A stretch of 64,000 bases of DNA from VAZQ01 sp963756715 (GTDB taxonomy: Bacteria > Pseudomonadota > Alphaproteobacteria > Rhizobiales > Xanthobacteraceae): NCBI GenBank assembly GCA_963756715.1, contig CAVWOV010000045.1, positions 82,461 through 146,460 on the forward strand. The letters run 5' to 3'. Shown here piece by piece: positions 52,990 to 61,678 of the stretch (position 1 is its first letter; each line of letters begins with the position of its first letter). The position numbers and the translations under genes are program-made. The notes below the pieces were generated by a model. The model was not told where the DNA came from. It searched no databases and saw nothing but the letters and a program-made list of their open reading frames with translations.

Positions 52990-54253
52990 ATGAACGCCAT
53001 CGACCGCAGCCTTTATCGCGACACCCGCAGCGACCAGCGGGCGATCGAACTCGAAAACCGCTATGCGGCGCCGAACTACGCGCCGCTGCCCGTCGTGCTG
53101 ACGCGCGGCGAGGGTTCGTACCTCTGGGACACCGAAGGCAAGCGCTACGTCGACATGATGAGCGCCTATTCGGCCGTGAGCGTCGGCCACGCCCATCCGC
53201 GCATCCTCGCGGCGCTGACCGCGCAGGCGAACCGCCTCGCGGTGCCGTCGCGCGCCTATTACAGCGACCAGCTCGGGCCGTTCCTCGCCGAAATCTGCCG
53301 GCTCACCGGGCTCGATGCCGTGGTGCCGATGAACACCGGCGCCGAGGCGGTCGAGACCGCCGTGAAGGCGGCGCGCCGCTGGGGCTATCGCGTCAAGGGC
53401 ATCGCCAAGGACAAGGCCGAGATCATCGTCGCGGCCGGCAATTTCCACGGCCGCACCACCACCGTCACCTCGTTCTCCACCGAGGCGGATTACCGCGACG
53501 GCTTCGGCCCGTTCACGCCGGGCTTCAAGGCGGTGCCGTTCGGCGACCTCGACGCCGTCGAGCGCGCGATCACGCCTGAGACCGCGGCGGTGCTGATCGA
53601 GCCGATCCAGGGCGAGGCCGGCATCATCGTGCCGCCCGACGGCTATCCTGAAGGGCCTGCGCCGCATCTGCGACGAGAACAACGTGCTGCTCATCCTCGA
53701 CGAGGTGCAGTCGGGCCTCGGCCGCACCGGCAAGTGGTTCGCCTATGAGCACGAGGGCATCCGGCCGGACGGGCTCATTCTCGGCAAGGCGCTGGGCGGC
53801 GGCGTGCTGCCGGTCTCGGCTTTCGTCGGCAAGCACGAACTGATGAACGTGTTCACGCCGGGCTCGCACGGCTCGACCTTCGGCGGCAATCCGCTCGCGG
53901 CGGCGGTCGGGCTCGAGGCGCTGTGCGTGCTCCGCGACGAGAAGCTCATCGAGAAGAGCCGCATCGACGGCGCCTACATGCTCAAGCGCCTGCGCGCGAT
54001 CGAGAGCCCGGCGCTCAAGGACGTGCGCGGCCGCGGCCTGTGGGCCGGCGCCGAGATCAACCCGGAGATCGCCACCGCGCGTGAGGCCTGCGAGCGGCTG
54101 CTTGCCAAGGGCGTGCTGTCGAAGGAGACCCACCACACCGTGGTGCGGCTGGCGCCGCCGCTGACGATCGCGCGCGCCGATCTCGACTTCGCGCTCGACC
54201 GCTTCGAGGAGGTCGTGCGCGAGCTGGATGCTGCCAAGCGGCGTGCGGCATAG
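52990..54253 (+). pseudogene. rocD: ornithine aminotransferase (RocD-type), frameshifted
   Basis: PLP enzyme converting ornithine and an oxoacid to glutamate semialdehyde. ATG 52990 is preceded by AAGGAG. The first frame has G-A-E-A-V-E-T-A-V-K-A-A-R-R-W-G-Y and I-E-P-I-Q-G-E-A-G-I-I-V-P. One extra C near 53651 (TATCCTGAAG) breaks it. The next frame continues L-I-L-D-E-V-Q-S-G-L-G-R-T-G and the PLP lysine in L-I-L-G-K-A-L-G-G-G, to 54253. Removing that base restores a protein of about 420 residues, normal for the family. The following amidinohydrolase gene makes an arginine-related role likely. Confidence 0.87.
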
Positions 54254-54289
54254 AGCGGGTGTCATGTTGATGAACACGCACCCTATTTC

Positions 54290-54371
54290 CGTTCGTTCCC
54301 GCGAAAGCGGGGACCCAGAATTGCGAGCGCCGAGTGTGTGGCTCTGGGTCCCCGCCTCCGCGGGGACGAAC
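54290..54371. repeat. palindromic repeat, 'CGTTCGTCCCCGCGAA' type
   Basis: It is nearly identical, including its variable centre (GAGTGTGTGGCTCTGGG), to the copy at 58031. It lies between the aminotransferase and amidinohydrolase genes. Confidence 0.82.
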
Positions 54372-54432
54372 GGAGAGAGAAACGCCGCAACGCGCACAAC
54401 CTGAAAACAAGAAAGGCTTCCGGAGCACCGCC

Positions 54433-55332
54433 ATGATCCCGATCCGACCCAGCGCCCGCCTGTTGATGTGCCGGCCGGAGCATTTCGCGGTCAGCTACAC
54501 CATCAATCCGTGGATGGAGCCCGATGCCTGGGCGCGCGACGCCAGCGTGCATAGCGCGGCGGCGCACCGCGAGTGGACCGCGCTCTACCGCAAGTTCCTG
54601 GAACTCGGCGCGGCGATTGAACTGGTGCCGGCCGCACCCGGCGTGCCCGATCTGGTGTTCACCGCCAACGCCGCCGTGGTGCTCGACCGCAAGGTGCTGC
54701 TGGCGCGCTTCCGTCATCCGGAGCGCCAGGGCGAGGAGCCGTATTTCGAGGCCGCGTTCCGTGCACTCAAGGCGCGCGGCTTCATTGACAGCGTGCAGCA
54801 ACTGCCGGACGGCGTGGTGCTCGAAGGCGCCGGCGACTGCGTGTTCGACCAGACCCGCAACATGTTCTGGCTGGGCTTTGGCCAGCGCTCCGATGCCTCC
54901 GCGCAGCGCGCCGTCGAGGAGACGTTCGGCGTCAAGGTCACGGCGCTCGAACTCGCCGACCCGCGCTTCTATCACATGGACACCGCGCTTTCGCCGCTGC
55001 CGCGTGGCGAGGTGATGTACGTGCCCGACGCTTTCACGCCGGCCGGCCGCAACGTCATCCGCGATTTCGTGCCACGCGCAAAGCGCATCGAGATCGGCAT
55101 CGATGATGCTTCGAAGCTTGCCGCCAATGCGGTCTGCCTCGGCGACACGCTGGTGATGGGAAGCTGTAGCGACCGCCTCCGCGGCACGCTCGAAGAGCGC
55201 GGCTATCAGGTGGCGACCACGCCCTTGCGTTCTTTCCTGAAGAGCGGCGGTTCGGCCTTCTGCCTGACGCTGCGGCTCGACCGCCAGTCAAAGCCAACAC
55301 GCAGCTTCGTCGATCAGGCCGCGGTGGCGTAG
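54433..55332 (+). CDS. amidinotransferase/dimethylarginine dimethylaminohydrolase-like protein
   Basis: A 299-residue guanidine-modifying enzyme fold. ATG 54433 is preceded by CGGAG; an open frame upstream is repeat sequence. Visible: P-D-L-V-F-T-A-N-A-A (substrate Asp region), E-G-A-G-D-C (Glu/Asp), the catalytic His in F-Y-H-M-D-T-A-L-S-P, and the catalytic Cys in G-S-A-F-C-L-T. The family hydrolyses arginine, methylarginine or citrulline-like substrates through a Cys-bound intermediate. Next to ornithine aminotransferase it probably feeds arginine-derived carbon into glutamate semialdehyde. Confidence 0.83.
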   Translation: MIPIRPSARLLMCRPEHFAVSYTINPWMEPDAWARDASVHSAAAHREWTALYRKFLELGAAIELVPAAPGVPDLVFTANAAVVLDRKVLLARFRHPERQGEEPYFEAAFRALKARGFIDSVQQLPDGVVLEGAGDCVFDQTRNMFWLGFGQRSDASAQRAVEETFGVKVTALELADPRFYHMDTALSPLPRGEVMYVPDAFTPAGRNVIRDFVPRAKRIEIGIDDASKLAANAVCLGDTLVMGSCSDRLRGTLEERGYQVATTPLRSFLKSGGSAFCLTLRLDRQSKPTRSFVDQAAVA

Positions 55333-55550
55333 CATTCGACCAAAGTCGTACGCGCCCGATGCGCCATACTGCAGCGCGGCAACATCGTGCGCTCCGTCCA
55401 CTGGGCGAAAAATCTCCGCTAACAACCCGGCGATTTTGATTTAAGCTTGCGTCCAGTACGGACGTGAAGCCGAAGCGCGCCGTCCCTTTCGATCAACGGC
55501 GATGTCATAAAACCGGCGGCGTCCGAGCGGGAACCCAAGGGAGGATCCTT

Positions 55551-56888
55551 ATGCTCGCAGGCAAGCTCAATCGCCGTCGATTCCTCAAGACCACCGCCGC
55601 CTCGACCGCTGTGCTGGCGATGCCGTTCGTCCGGCATTCCTATGCGGCCGGCAAATTGTCGCTCGGCCTCTGGGACCATTGGGTGCCGGGCGCCAACAAG
55701 GCGTCGACGGAACTGTGCAAGGAGTGGGGTGAGAAAAACAAGGTCGACGTTTCGATCGACTACATCACCTCGCAGGGCAACAAGAACCTTCTGACCATCG
55801 CGGCCGAAGCGCAGGCGCGCTCCGGGCATGACATCTTCCAGTTCCCGACCTGGCAGCCCGCCGACCACGCCAACCGGCTGGTGCCGGTCGACGACATCAT
55901 GGCCGAGTTGATCAAGCTCAACGGCAAGGTCAACCCGACCGTCGAATATCTCGCCAAGTCCACCGGCCGCTGGGTCGCGGTGCCCGCTGCCGTCGGCAGC
56001 CAGATCAAGGGACCGTGCTCGCGCATCGACCTGATGAAGAGCCTGGCAGGCGTCGACGTGCAGGCAATGTACCCGGCGGGCTCGCCGCCGAAGGCGGACG
56101 CCTGGACGCTCGACGCGCTGCTCAAGGCGGCGGAAGCCTGCCACAAGGGCGGCCATCCGATCGGTATCGGGCTCGGCGGGACCGAGGACAATGTCGATAC
56201 CGCGGGCGCGATCTTCCTGTCGTTCGGCGCGCAGCTTGTCGACGCCAAGGGCAACATCTCGGTGAAGACCGATGCGGTGCGGCAGGCGCTCGAATACTAC
56301 AAGAAGCTCGGCCAGTGGCTGCCGCCCGATGCGCCCGCCTGGGACAACGCTTCCAACAACAAGTATCTGGTGTCCGGCAAAGGTTCGATGATCATGAACC
56401 CGCCGAGCGCCTGGGCGGTCGCCAAGCGCGATGCGCCGAAGGTCGCCGAGCAGCTCTGGACCCACGGCATGCCGTCCGGCCCGAAGGGACGCTACGCGCC
56501 GTTCCTGCCCTACTTCTACGGCATCTGGAGCTTCAGCAAGAACCAGTCGGCGGCCAAGAGCCTGCTGGTCCATCTTTCTCAGCCCAAGGCCATCGAAAAG
56601 ATGGTCGAGGCCAGCGCCGGCTACGACCTGCCGGCATTCGAGAAGCTGACCACGCTCAAGGTCTGGGCCGAGGAAGGCCCGCCCAAGGGCACGCTCTATC
56701 ACTACCCGAACCCGCACAATCACCAGATCCTGTCGGTCGCCGCGCAACCGGCACCGCCGAAGATCGCGGTGCAGATCTATACGCAAGCGATCCAGACCAA
56801 GATGGTGGTGCGCTTCATGCAGGGCGAGCCGTTGGAGAAGACCCTCGCCTGGGCCGAGAGCGAGGTCGAAGGCTACATGCGGACCTGA
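55551..56888 (+). CDS. ABC transporter substrate-binding protein, family 1 (carbohydrate type), Tat-exported
   Basis: A 445-residue binding protein. ATG 55551 follows GGGAGGA. The signal N-R-R-R-F-L-K-T-T-A-A-S-T-A-V-L-A-M is a Tat motif. The mature part begins L-S-L-G-L-W-D-H-W-V-P-G-A-N and has the usual A-W-D-N-A-S-N-N-K and G-S-M-I-M-N-P-P-S-A-W. Two permeases and an ATPase follow in the same direction, so it is the receptor of a complete importer for a sugar, polyol or polyamine-like solute. Confidence 0.87.
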   Translation: MLAGKLNRRRFLKTTAASTAVLAMPFVRHSYAAGKLSLGLWDHWVPGANKASTELCKEWGEKNKVDVSIDYITSQGNKNLLTIAAEAQARSGHDIFQFPTWQPADHANRLVPVDDIMAELIKLNGKVNPTVEYLAKSTGRWVAVPAAVGSQIKGPCSRIDLMKSLAGVDVQAMYPAGSPPKADAWTLDALLKAAEACHKGGHPIGIGLGGTEDNVDTAGAIFLSFGAQLVDAKGNISVKTDAVRQALEYYKKLGQWLPPDAPAWDNASNNKYLVSGKGSMIMNPPSAWAVAKRDAPKVAEQLWTHGMPSGPKGRYAPFLPYFYGIWSFSKNQSAAKSLLVHLSQPKAIEKMVEASAGYDLPAFEKLTTLKVWAEEGPPKGTLYHYPNPHNHQILSVAAQPAPPKIAVQIYTQAIQTKMVVRFMQGEPLEKTLAWAESEVEGYMRT

Positions 56889-56975
56889 GCGCTCGCGTCG
56901 CCGGCAGGTGCCGCACCCTCGAGTTCAGGTGCCCGCATAGCGGGCATTAGGTCCATCGAGGTCGGTACCTGCTCA

Positions 56976-56999
56976 CCTCTCCCTCTCAAGGGGAGAGGG
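56976..56999. repeat. short hairpin (CTCTCCC / GGGAGAG)
   Basis: It lies between the binding-protein and first permease genes. It resembles half of the 'CCCTCCCC' repeat family and could weaken transcription into the permeases. Confidence 0.45.
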
Positions 57000-57047
57000 A
57001 GCGCACTGCCGCTGTCGAGAGACGTAACCTCATGGCGAGGTGAACGC

Positions 57048-58001
57048 ATGGTCGACGCAACACTCCAGCCAGATCGAGCGGTGATCGCCGCGCCTGCGGC
57101 GGGGCCCGCACGCCGGCGCTCCGCGCTGCGCCGGATGATGGCGCGCAAGTCGAGCATTGCGTTCCTGATGACGCTGCCGCTCATCCTGCTGGTCGCCTTG
57201 CTGGTGATCTATCCGGCGCTCTATTCGGTCCACCTCGCGACGCTGAACAAGTCGATGGAGCGGTTCGTCGGCCTGGGAAACTTCTACTTCCTGTTCAAGC
57301 GCGAAACATTCTGGATGGTGGTGAAGCAGTCCTGCATCTTCGCCATCACCGCGGTGATTTTCAAAGCGCTGATCGGCTTCATCGTCGCGCACTTCGTCCA
57401 CAACATCCCCAACAGGGGCCAGCGCAAATGGCGCGGCATGCTGCTGGTGCCGTGGGTGATCCCGCCGGCGATGAGCACGCTCGCCTGGCTGTGGCTGTTC
57501 GATCCATCCTACAGCGCGTTCAACTGGGTGCTGGCGCTGTTCAATATCGGCCCGATCCCGTGGACCGGCGACGCCAACTGGGCCCGCTTCTCGGTGATCC
57601 TGGTCAACATCTGGATCGGCGCGCCGTTCTTCATGATCATGTATCTCGCCGCACTCAAATCGGTGCCGGAGCAACTCTACGAAGCGGCCGCGATCGACGG
57701 CGCCAACTGGTGGCAGCGCATCTGGTACGTGACCTTGCCGATGATGCGCAACATCATGGCGATCACGGCGCTGTTCTCGCTCATCGTCACGTTCGCCAAC
57801 TTCGACATCGTGCGCATTCTCACCGCCGGCGGCCCGATCGACCGCACCCATGTGTTCGCCACCTGGGCATTCTGGGTCGGGATCCAGGGCAACGACATTC
57901 CGCTCGGCGCCGCGGTTTCGCTGTTCATGGTGCCGATCCTCGCGGTGGCGGCGATCTTCATCCTGCGCGACGTCAACCGCCGGGCCGGAGAGATGTCATG
58001 A
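57048..58001 (+). CDS. carbohydrate-type ABC transporter permease (MalF/UgpA-like)
   Basis: A 317-residue inner-membrane permease with about six helices after a cytosolic N-terminus of 35 residues. The first helix begins I-A-F-L-M-T-L-P-L-I-L-L-V-A-L-L-V-I-Y-P-A. The EAA loop reads Y-E-A-A-A-I-D-G-A-N-W-W-Q-R-I-W-Y-V-T-L-P, which contacts the ATPase. GAGGTG precedes the ATG. Partner of the next permease, despite a repeat element between them. Confidence 0.9.
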   Translation: MVDATLQPDRAVIAAPAAGPARRRSALRRMMARKSSIAFLMTLPLILLVALLVIYPALYSVHLATLNKSMERFVGLGNFYFLFKRETFWMVVKQSCIFAITAVIFKALIGFIVAHFVHNIPNRGQRKWRGMLLVPWVIPPAMSTLAWLWLFDPSYSAFNWVLALFNIGPIPWTGDANWARFSVILVNIWIGAPFFMIMYLAALKSVPEQLYEAAAIDGANWWQRIWYVTLPMMRNIMAITALFSLIVTFANFDIVRILTAGGPIDRTHVFATWAFWVGIQGNDIPLGAAVSLFMVPILAVAAIFILRDVNRRAGEMS

Positions 58002-58030
58002 CGGCTACCGCGATGTGCATTCACTCTCTC

Positions 58031-58113
58031 CGTTCGTCCCCGCGAAAGCGGGGACCCAGAATCGCGAGCACCGAGTGTGTGGCTCTGGGTCCCCGCCTCC
58101 GCGGGGACGAGCG
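58031..58113. repeat. palindromic repeat, 'CGTTCGTCCCCGCGAA' type
   Basis: Near-identical to the copy at 54290, including the centre. It lies between the two permease genes and ends just before the ribosome site of the second. Confidence 0.82.
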
Positions 58114-58128
58114 GAAGGAGTACGCACC

Positions 58129-59043
58129 ATGACCGCCGCATCGCTCCCAGCCGACGCGGCGCCTGTTCATCGCACGAGGTACGGCAGCATGAGCCGCGAC
58201 CGGCGCTGGGCGCTGCGCTGGTCGTATTTCTTCCTCGTCCTGTTCGCGATCTTCTTCCTGATGCCGCCGGTCTATATGCTGATCACCTCGCTTAAGAGCA
58301 GCGCGGAAATTTCGGCGGCGACCAATCCATGGTGGGTCAATCATCCGACGCTCGCCAACTATATCGAGCTGCTGACCTCTTCGACCTACCTCACATTCTT
58401 CCGCAACTCGGCGCTGGTCTCGATCTTCGTGGTGACGATCACGATGCTGATCAGTGTGCCGGCGGCCTTCGCGTTGTCGCGTATGCGGTTCTGGGGTTCG
58501 GCCACGCTGGCGACCGGCATCTTTCTCACCTACCTCATTCCGGAGACGCTGCTGTTCATTCCGCTGTTCAAGATGTTCGCCGTGTTCAACGAGTGGACGG
58601 ACATCCAGTTGATGAACCGCTGGTGGGTGCTGCTCATCGTCTATCCGACGCTCACAGTGCCGTTCTGCACCTGGATCATGATCGGCTATTTCGCCTCGAT
58701 CCCGAAGGAGCTCGACGAGGCGGCGCTGATGGACGGCGCCAACTACCGCCAGATTCTCACTCACGTCTTCATCCCGGTGGCGCTGCCCGGCCTGATTGCG
58801 GCGACCATCTTCGCCTTCACGGTATCGTGGGCGCAGTTCCTCTATCCGCTCGCCTTCACCACCTCGGCCGATCAACTGGTGCTGCCGGTCGGCATCATCA
58901 CCACGCTGATCAAGGGCGACGTGTTCAACTGGGGGCAGATCATGACCGGGGCGCTCCTTGGCGCCGCGCCGCCGCTGATCATCTACGCCTTCCTGATGGA
59001 CTACTACATCGCCGGCCTCACCGCCGGCGCCACCAAGGGGTAG
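58129..59043 (+). CDS. carbohydrate-type ABC transporter permease (MalG/UgpE-like)
   Basis: A 304-residue permease. ATG 58129 is preceded by GGAAGGAG; the frame is open farther back but that part is repeat and the tail of the previous gene. About six helices; the EAA loop is L-D-E-A-A-L-M-D-G-A-N-Y-R-Q-I-L. The C-terminal D-Y-Y-I-A-G-L-T-A-G-A-T-K-G is typical of MalG-like proteins. Confidence 0.9.
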   Translation: MTAASLPADAAPVHRTRYGSMSRDRRWALRWSYFFLVLFAIFFLMPPVYMLITSLKSSAEISAATNPWWVNHPTLANYIELLTSSTYLTFFRNSALVSIFVVTITMLISVPAAFALSRMRFWGSATLATGIFLTYLIPETLLFIPLFKMFAVFNEWTDIQLMNRWWVLLIVYPTLTVPFCTWIMIGYFASIPKELDEAALMDGANYRQILTHVFIPVALPGLIAATIFAFTVSWAQFLYPLAFTTSADQLVLPVGIITTLIKGDVFNWGQIMTGALLGAAPPLIIYAFLMDYYIAGLTAGATKG

Positions 59044-59095
59044 AATCCAAGAGGCGAGACGCAGATGCAAAGTCGCGCGGCACGCTTGGTCTGTT

Positions 59096-59187
59096 CCCCT
59101 CCCCCTTGTGGGGAGGGGTTAGGGGTGGGGACTTTGCATCGGTGCGCGAAGACCCCCGCCCCAACCCTCCCCCACAAGGGGGGAGGG
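59096..59187. repeat. palindromic repeat, 'CCCTCCCC' type
   Basis: The halves CCCCTCCCCCTTGTGGGGAGG and CCCTCCCCCACAAGGGGGGAGG flank a centre. It lies between permease and ATPase genes. Same general design as 45231 and 61511. Confidence 0.75.
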
Positions 59188-59238
59188 AGCGCACCACCCG
59201 CGCGGCACATCAAGCGGCACTCGATACAGGGTTGAGTC

Positions 59239-60336
59239 ATGGCGCAGGTCTCGCTCCGCAAAGTGGTCAAGCGCTTCGGCGATGTCGACGCCGTGCGCGG
59301 CGTCGATCTCGACATCGCCGACAAGGAGTTTGTCGTGCTGGTCGGGCCGTCTGGCTGCGGCAAGTCGACGACGCTGCGGATGATCGCCGGCCTGGAGGAC
59401 ATCAGCGACGGCGAGATCAGCGTCGACGGCACCGTGGTCAACGACGTGCCGCCGAAGGATCGCGACATGGCGATGGTGTTTCAGAACTACGCGCTCTACC
59501 CGCACATGACGGTGTACGAGAACATGTCGTTCGGGCTGCGCCTGAAGCGCTATCCCAAACCCGAAATCGCACAGCGGGTGCAGGAGGCGGCACGCATCCT
59601 CGACATCACCGAACTGCTCGACCGCAAGCCGCGGCAGCTCTCCGGCGGCCAGCGCCAGCGCGTCGCCATGGGCCGCGCGATCGTGCGTAATCCGAAGGTC
59701 TTCCTGTTCGACGAGCCGCTGTCGAACCTCGATGCCAAGCTGCGCGTGCAGATGCGCACCGAGATCAAGCGCGTGCACCAGAAGGTGCGCACCACGACGG
59801 TCTACGTCACCCATGACCAGGTCGAGGCTATGACCCTGGCGGACCGGGTCGTGGTGATGAATCGCGGCACCATCGAGCAGATTGGCGCGCCGAACGATCT
59901 TTATCACGCGCCGTTGACGCGCTTTGTTGCGGGCTTCATCGGCTCCCCGGCGATGAACTTCATTCCGTGCCGGCTCGATCAATCGGGCGATGCGCTGATC
60001 GTCCGCCTGAGCGGCGACATCACGCTGGCGGTGCCGCCGTCACGCAATGCGCGCTACCGTCCGCATGCCGGCCGCACCGGCCTGATCTTTGGGCTTCGTC
60101 CGGAGCACTTGACCGAGGCCAGGCCGAACGGCGAGCACAATCTCGGAATGATCAACGCGGTGGTCGAGGTGAGTGAGCCGATGGGCATGGAAACATTGAT
60201 CTACTGCACCATTGCGGACACCGAAGTGTGCGCCCGTGTCAGCCCCAATGCGGGTGCGCGCGAGGGCGTGCGCATGAAGCTCGCAGCGCATCTCGACAAC
60301 ATGCATCTGATCGACGACGCCGGGCGGGTGCTTTAG
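59239..60336 (+). CDS. carbohydrate-type ABC transporter ATPase (MalK/UgpC-like)
   Basis: A 365-residue ATPase with Walker A G-P-S-G-C-G-K-S-T near residue 38, signature L-S-G-G-Q-R-Q-R-V-A-M-G-R-A, Walker B V-F-L-F-D-E-P-L-S-N-L-D and H-loop V-T-H-D-Q. A C-terminal TOBE/OB-type domain follows (about residues 240-365), the MalK layout. It is last of the importer genes and is intact. Confidence 0.92.
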   Translation: MAQVSLRKVVKRFGDVDAVRGVDLDIADKEFVVLVGPSGCGKSTTLRMIAGLEDISDGEISVDGTVVNDVPPKDRDMAMVFQNYALYPHMTVYENMSFGLRLKRYPKPEIAQRVQEAARILDITELLDRKPRQLSGGQRQRVAMGRAIVRNPKVFLFDEPLSNLDAKLRVQMRTEIKRVHQKVRTTTVYVTHDQVEAMTLADRVVVMNRGTIEQIGAPNDLYHAPLTRFVAGFIGSPAMNFIPCRLDQSGDALIVRLSGDITLAVPPSRNARYRPHAGRTGLIFGLRPEHLTEARPNGEHNLGMINAVVEVSEPMGMETLIYCTIADTEVCARVSPNAGAREGVRMKLAAHLDNMHLIDDAGRVL

Positions 60337-60463
60337 CGGCGATCCATCCGCTTGTCATTGCCGCGCTTGCCCCGGCAATCTATCCTCTATCGAGAAATGA
60401 TTTTCGACGGACCCGGGGTCAAGCTCGGGCATGAGATCGAATCAATCCGGGGAGAGACATCCA

Positions 60464-61384
60464 GTGAAGCTCGTATTGTTTCAAACTGCCGGCAAAAGCG
60501 ACATCCTGCCAGGCGTGCTCACCGACCGCGGCGTGGTCAGCATCGCCGACGCGGTGAAGGTCTCCTACACGCCCCAACTCACCATGCAGGGCATCATCGA
60601 CGAGTTTGAGCGCCTCAAGCCTGCGCTCACCCGGCTTGCAGCGGACGGCAAGGCCCTCCCCCTCGACACCGTGCGGCTGCGCCCGCCGCTGCCGCGGCCA
60701 GGGAAGATCCTCGCCTGCATCGCCAACTACTGGGAGCATGCCCAGCGCGAGGCCCGCCCGCTCAATATGTTCATGAAGAATCCGGACGCCGTGGTCGGGC
60801 CGGGCGACACCATCATGCTGCCGGAATACACCGTGCCGTGGATTTTCATGCACGAGGCCGAACTGGCGATCGTGATCAAGGGTCCGGCCAAGATGGTGAA
60901 GGCCGACAACTGGCGCAGCGCAGTGTTCGGCTACACCTCGATGATCGACGTGTCGGCGCGCGAGCAGGGCCGCCGCACCTGGCCGGCGACGCCGCTGACG
61001 AGCTGGCTCGGCAAGTCTTTCGACACCTTCGCGCCGATCGGGCCCTGCATCACTACGGCGGACGAGATCGAGAACCCGAACGACCTGATCGTGCGGTTCT
61101 GGAACGACGGGCAATTGCGCCATAACTACAACACCGACGACATGGAGCACCGCGTGCCGGCGCTGATCGAATTCGCCACCACGGTGATGACCATGAACTC
61201 CGGCGACCTGATCGCCTGCGGCACCAATCACGAGGGTCTCGGCGCATTGCAGGACGGCGAGATGGTCGAGATCGAGATTGAGAAGATCGGCCGCATGAAG
61301 CTTTCAAGGTTTCCGATCCGCTCAAGCGCACCTGGGAACGAGGCGTCTACATGGGCGTCGATTCGACCAATTTGGACGCGGTGA
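60464..61384 (+). CDS. fumarylacetoacetate hydrolase family protein, C-terminus frame-disrupted
   Basis: From GTG 60464 (K-L-V-L-F-Q) after GGGGAGAG. The catalytic domain shows F-M-K-N-P-D-A-V-V-G-P-G-D and the metal-ligand region H-E-A-E-L-A-I-V-I. The frame ends at 61384, but near 61304 the neighbouring frame takes over with K-V-S-D-P-L-K-R-T-W-E-R-G and runs to a TAG at 61431, which is the natural ending. The intact protein would be about 322 residues. Family members hydrolyse or hydrate beta-keto or enol acids in sugar-acid and aromatic catabolism. It sits 127 bases after the ATPase gene. Confidence 0.83.
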   Translation: MKLVLFQTAGKSDILPGVLTDRGVVSIADAVKVSYTPQLTMQGIIDEFERLKPALTRLAADGKALPLDTVRLRPPLPRPGKILACIANYWEHAQREARPLNMFMKNPDAVVGPGDTIMLPEYTVPWIFMHEAELAIVIKGPAKMVKADNWRSAVFGYTSMIDVSAREQGRRTWPATPLTSWLGKSFDTFAPIGPCITTADEIENPNDLIVRFWNDGQLRHNYNTDDMEHRVPALIEFATTVMTMNSGDLIACGTNHEGLGALQDGEMVEIEIEKIGRMKLSRFPIRSSAPGNEASTWASIRPIWTR

Positions 61385-61510
61385 AGCGGCATCGGCCGCA
61401 GGGTGGGCCGACGGCAACGGGTGCGATTTAGCGGAATCGTCTCGTGCGCCATATCCCTTGCTAGAACGGGATGATTTAGGTTGAGGCAGTTGCTGCGCTG
61501 CCGGTGCGCT

Positions 61511-61649
61511 CCCTCCCCTTCAAAAGGGGAGGGTCGGGGTGGGGATCAAACGGGTGCGTCGATTTGATCCCCACCCGGCTCGCCATAGCGCGTCGAAGAC
61601 GCGCGTGAACGCGCTTTCGGCTCGCCGACCTCGCCTTTTCAAGGGGAGG
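61511..61649. repeat. palindromic repeat, 'CCCTCCCC' type, long copy
   Basis: It begins CCCTCCCCTTCAAAAGGGGA and ends CCTTTTCAAGGGGAGG. The inner inverted pair GGGGTGGGGATCAAA / TTTGATCCCCACCC adds a second stem. It separates the hydrolase from the convergent dehydrogenase gene. Confidence 0.75.
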
Positions 61650-61678
61650 TGACCGAACTCGTTGCGCCGGTTCCCCGC

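Noticed and set aside
42753..58113. CRISPR array
   Set aside because: The repeats are kilobases apart, palindromic and without regular spacers or cas genes.
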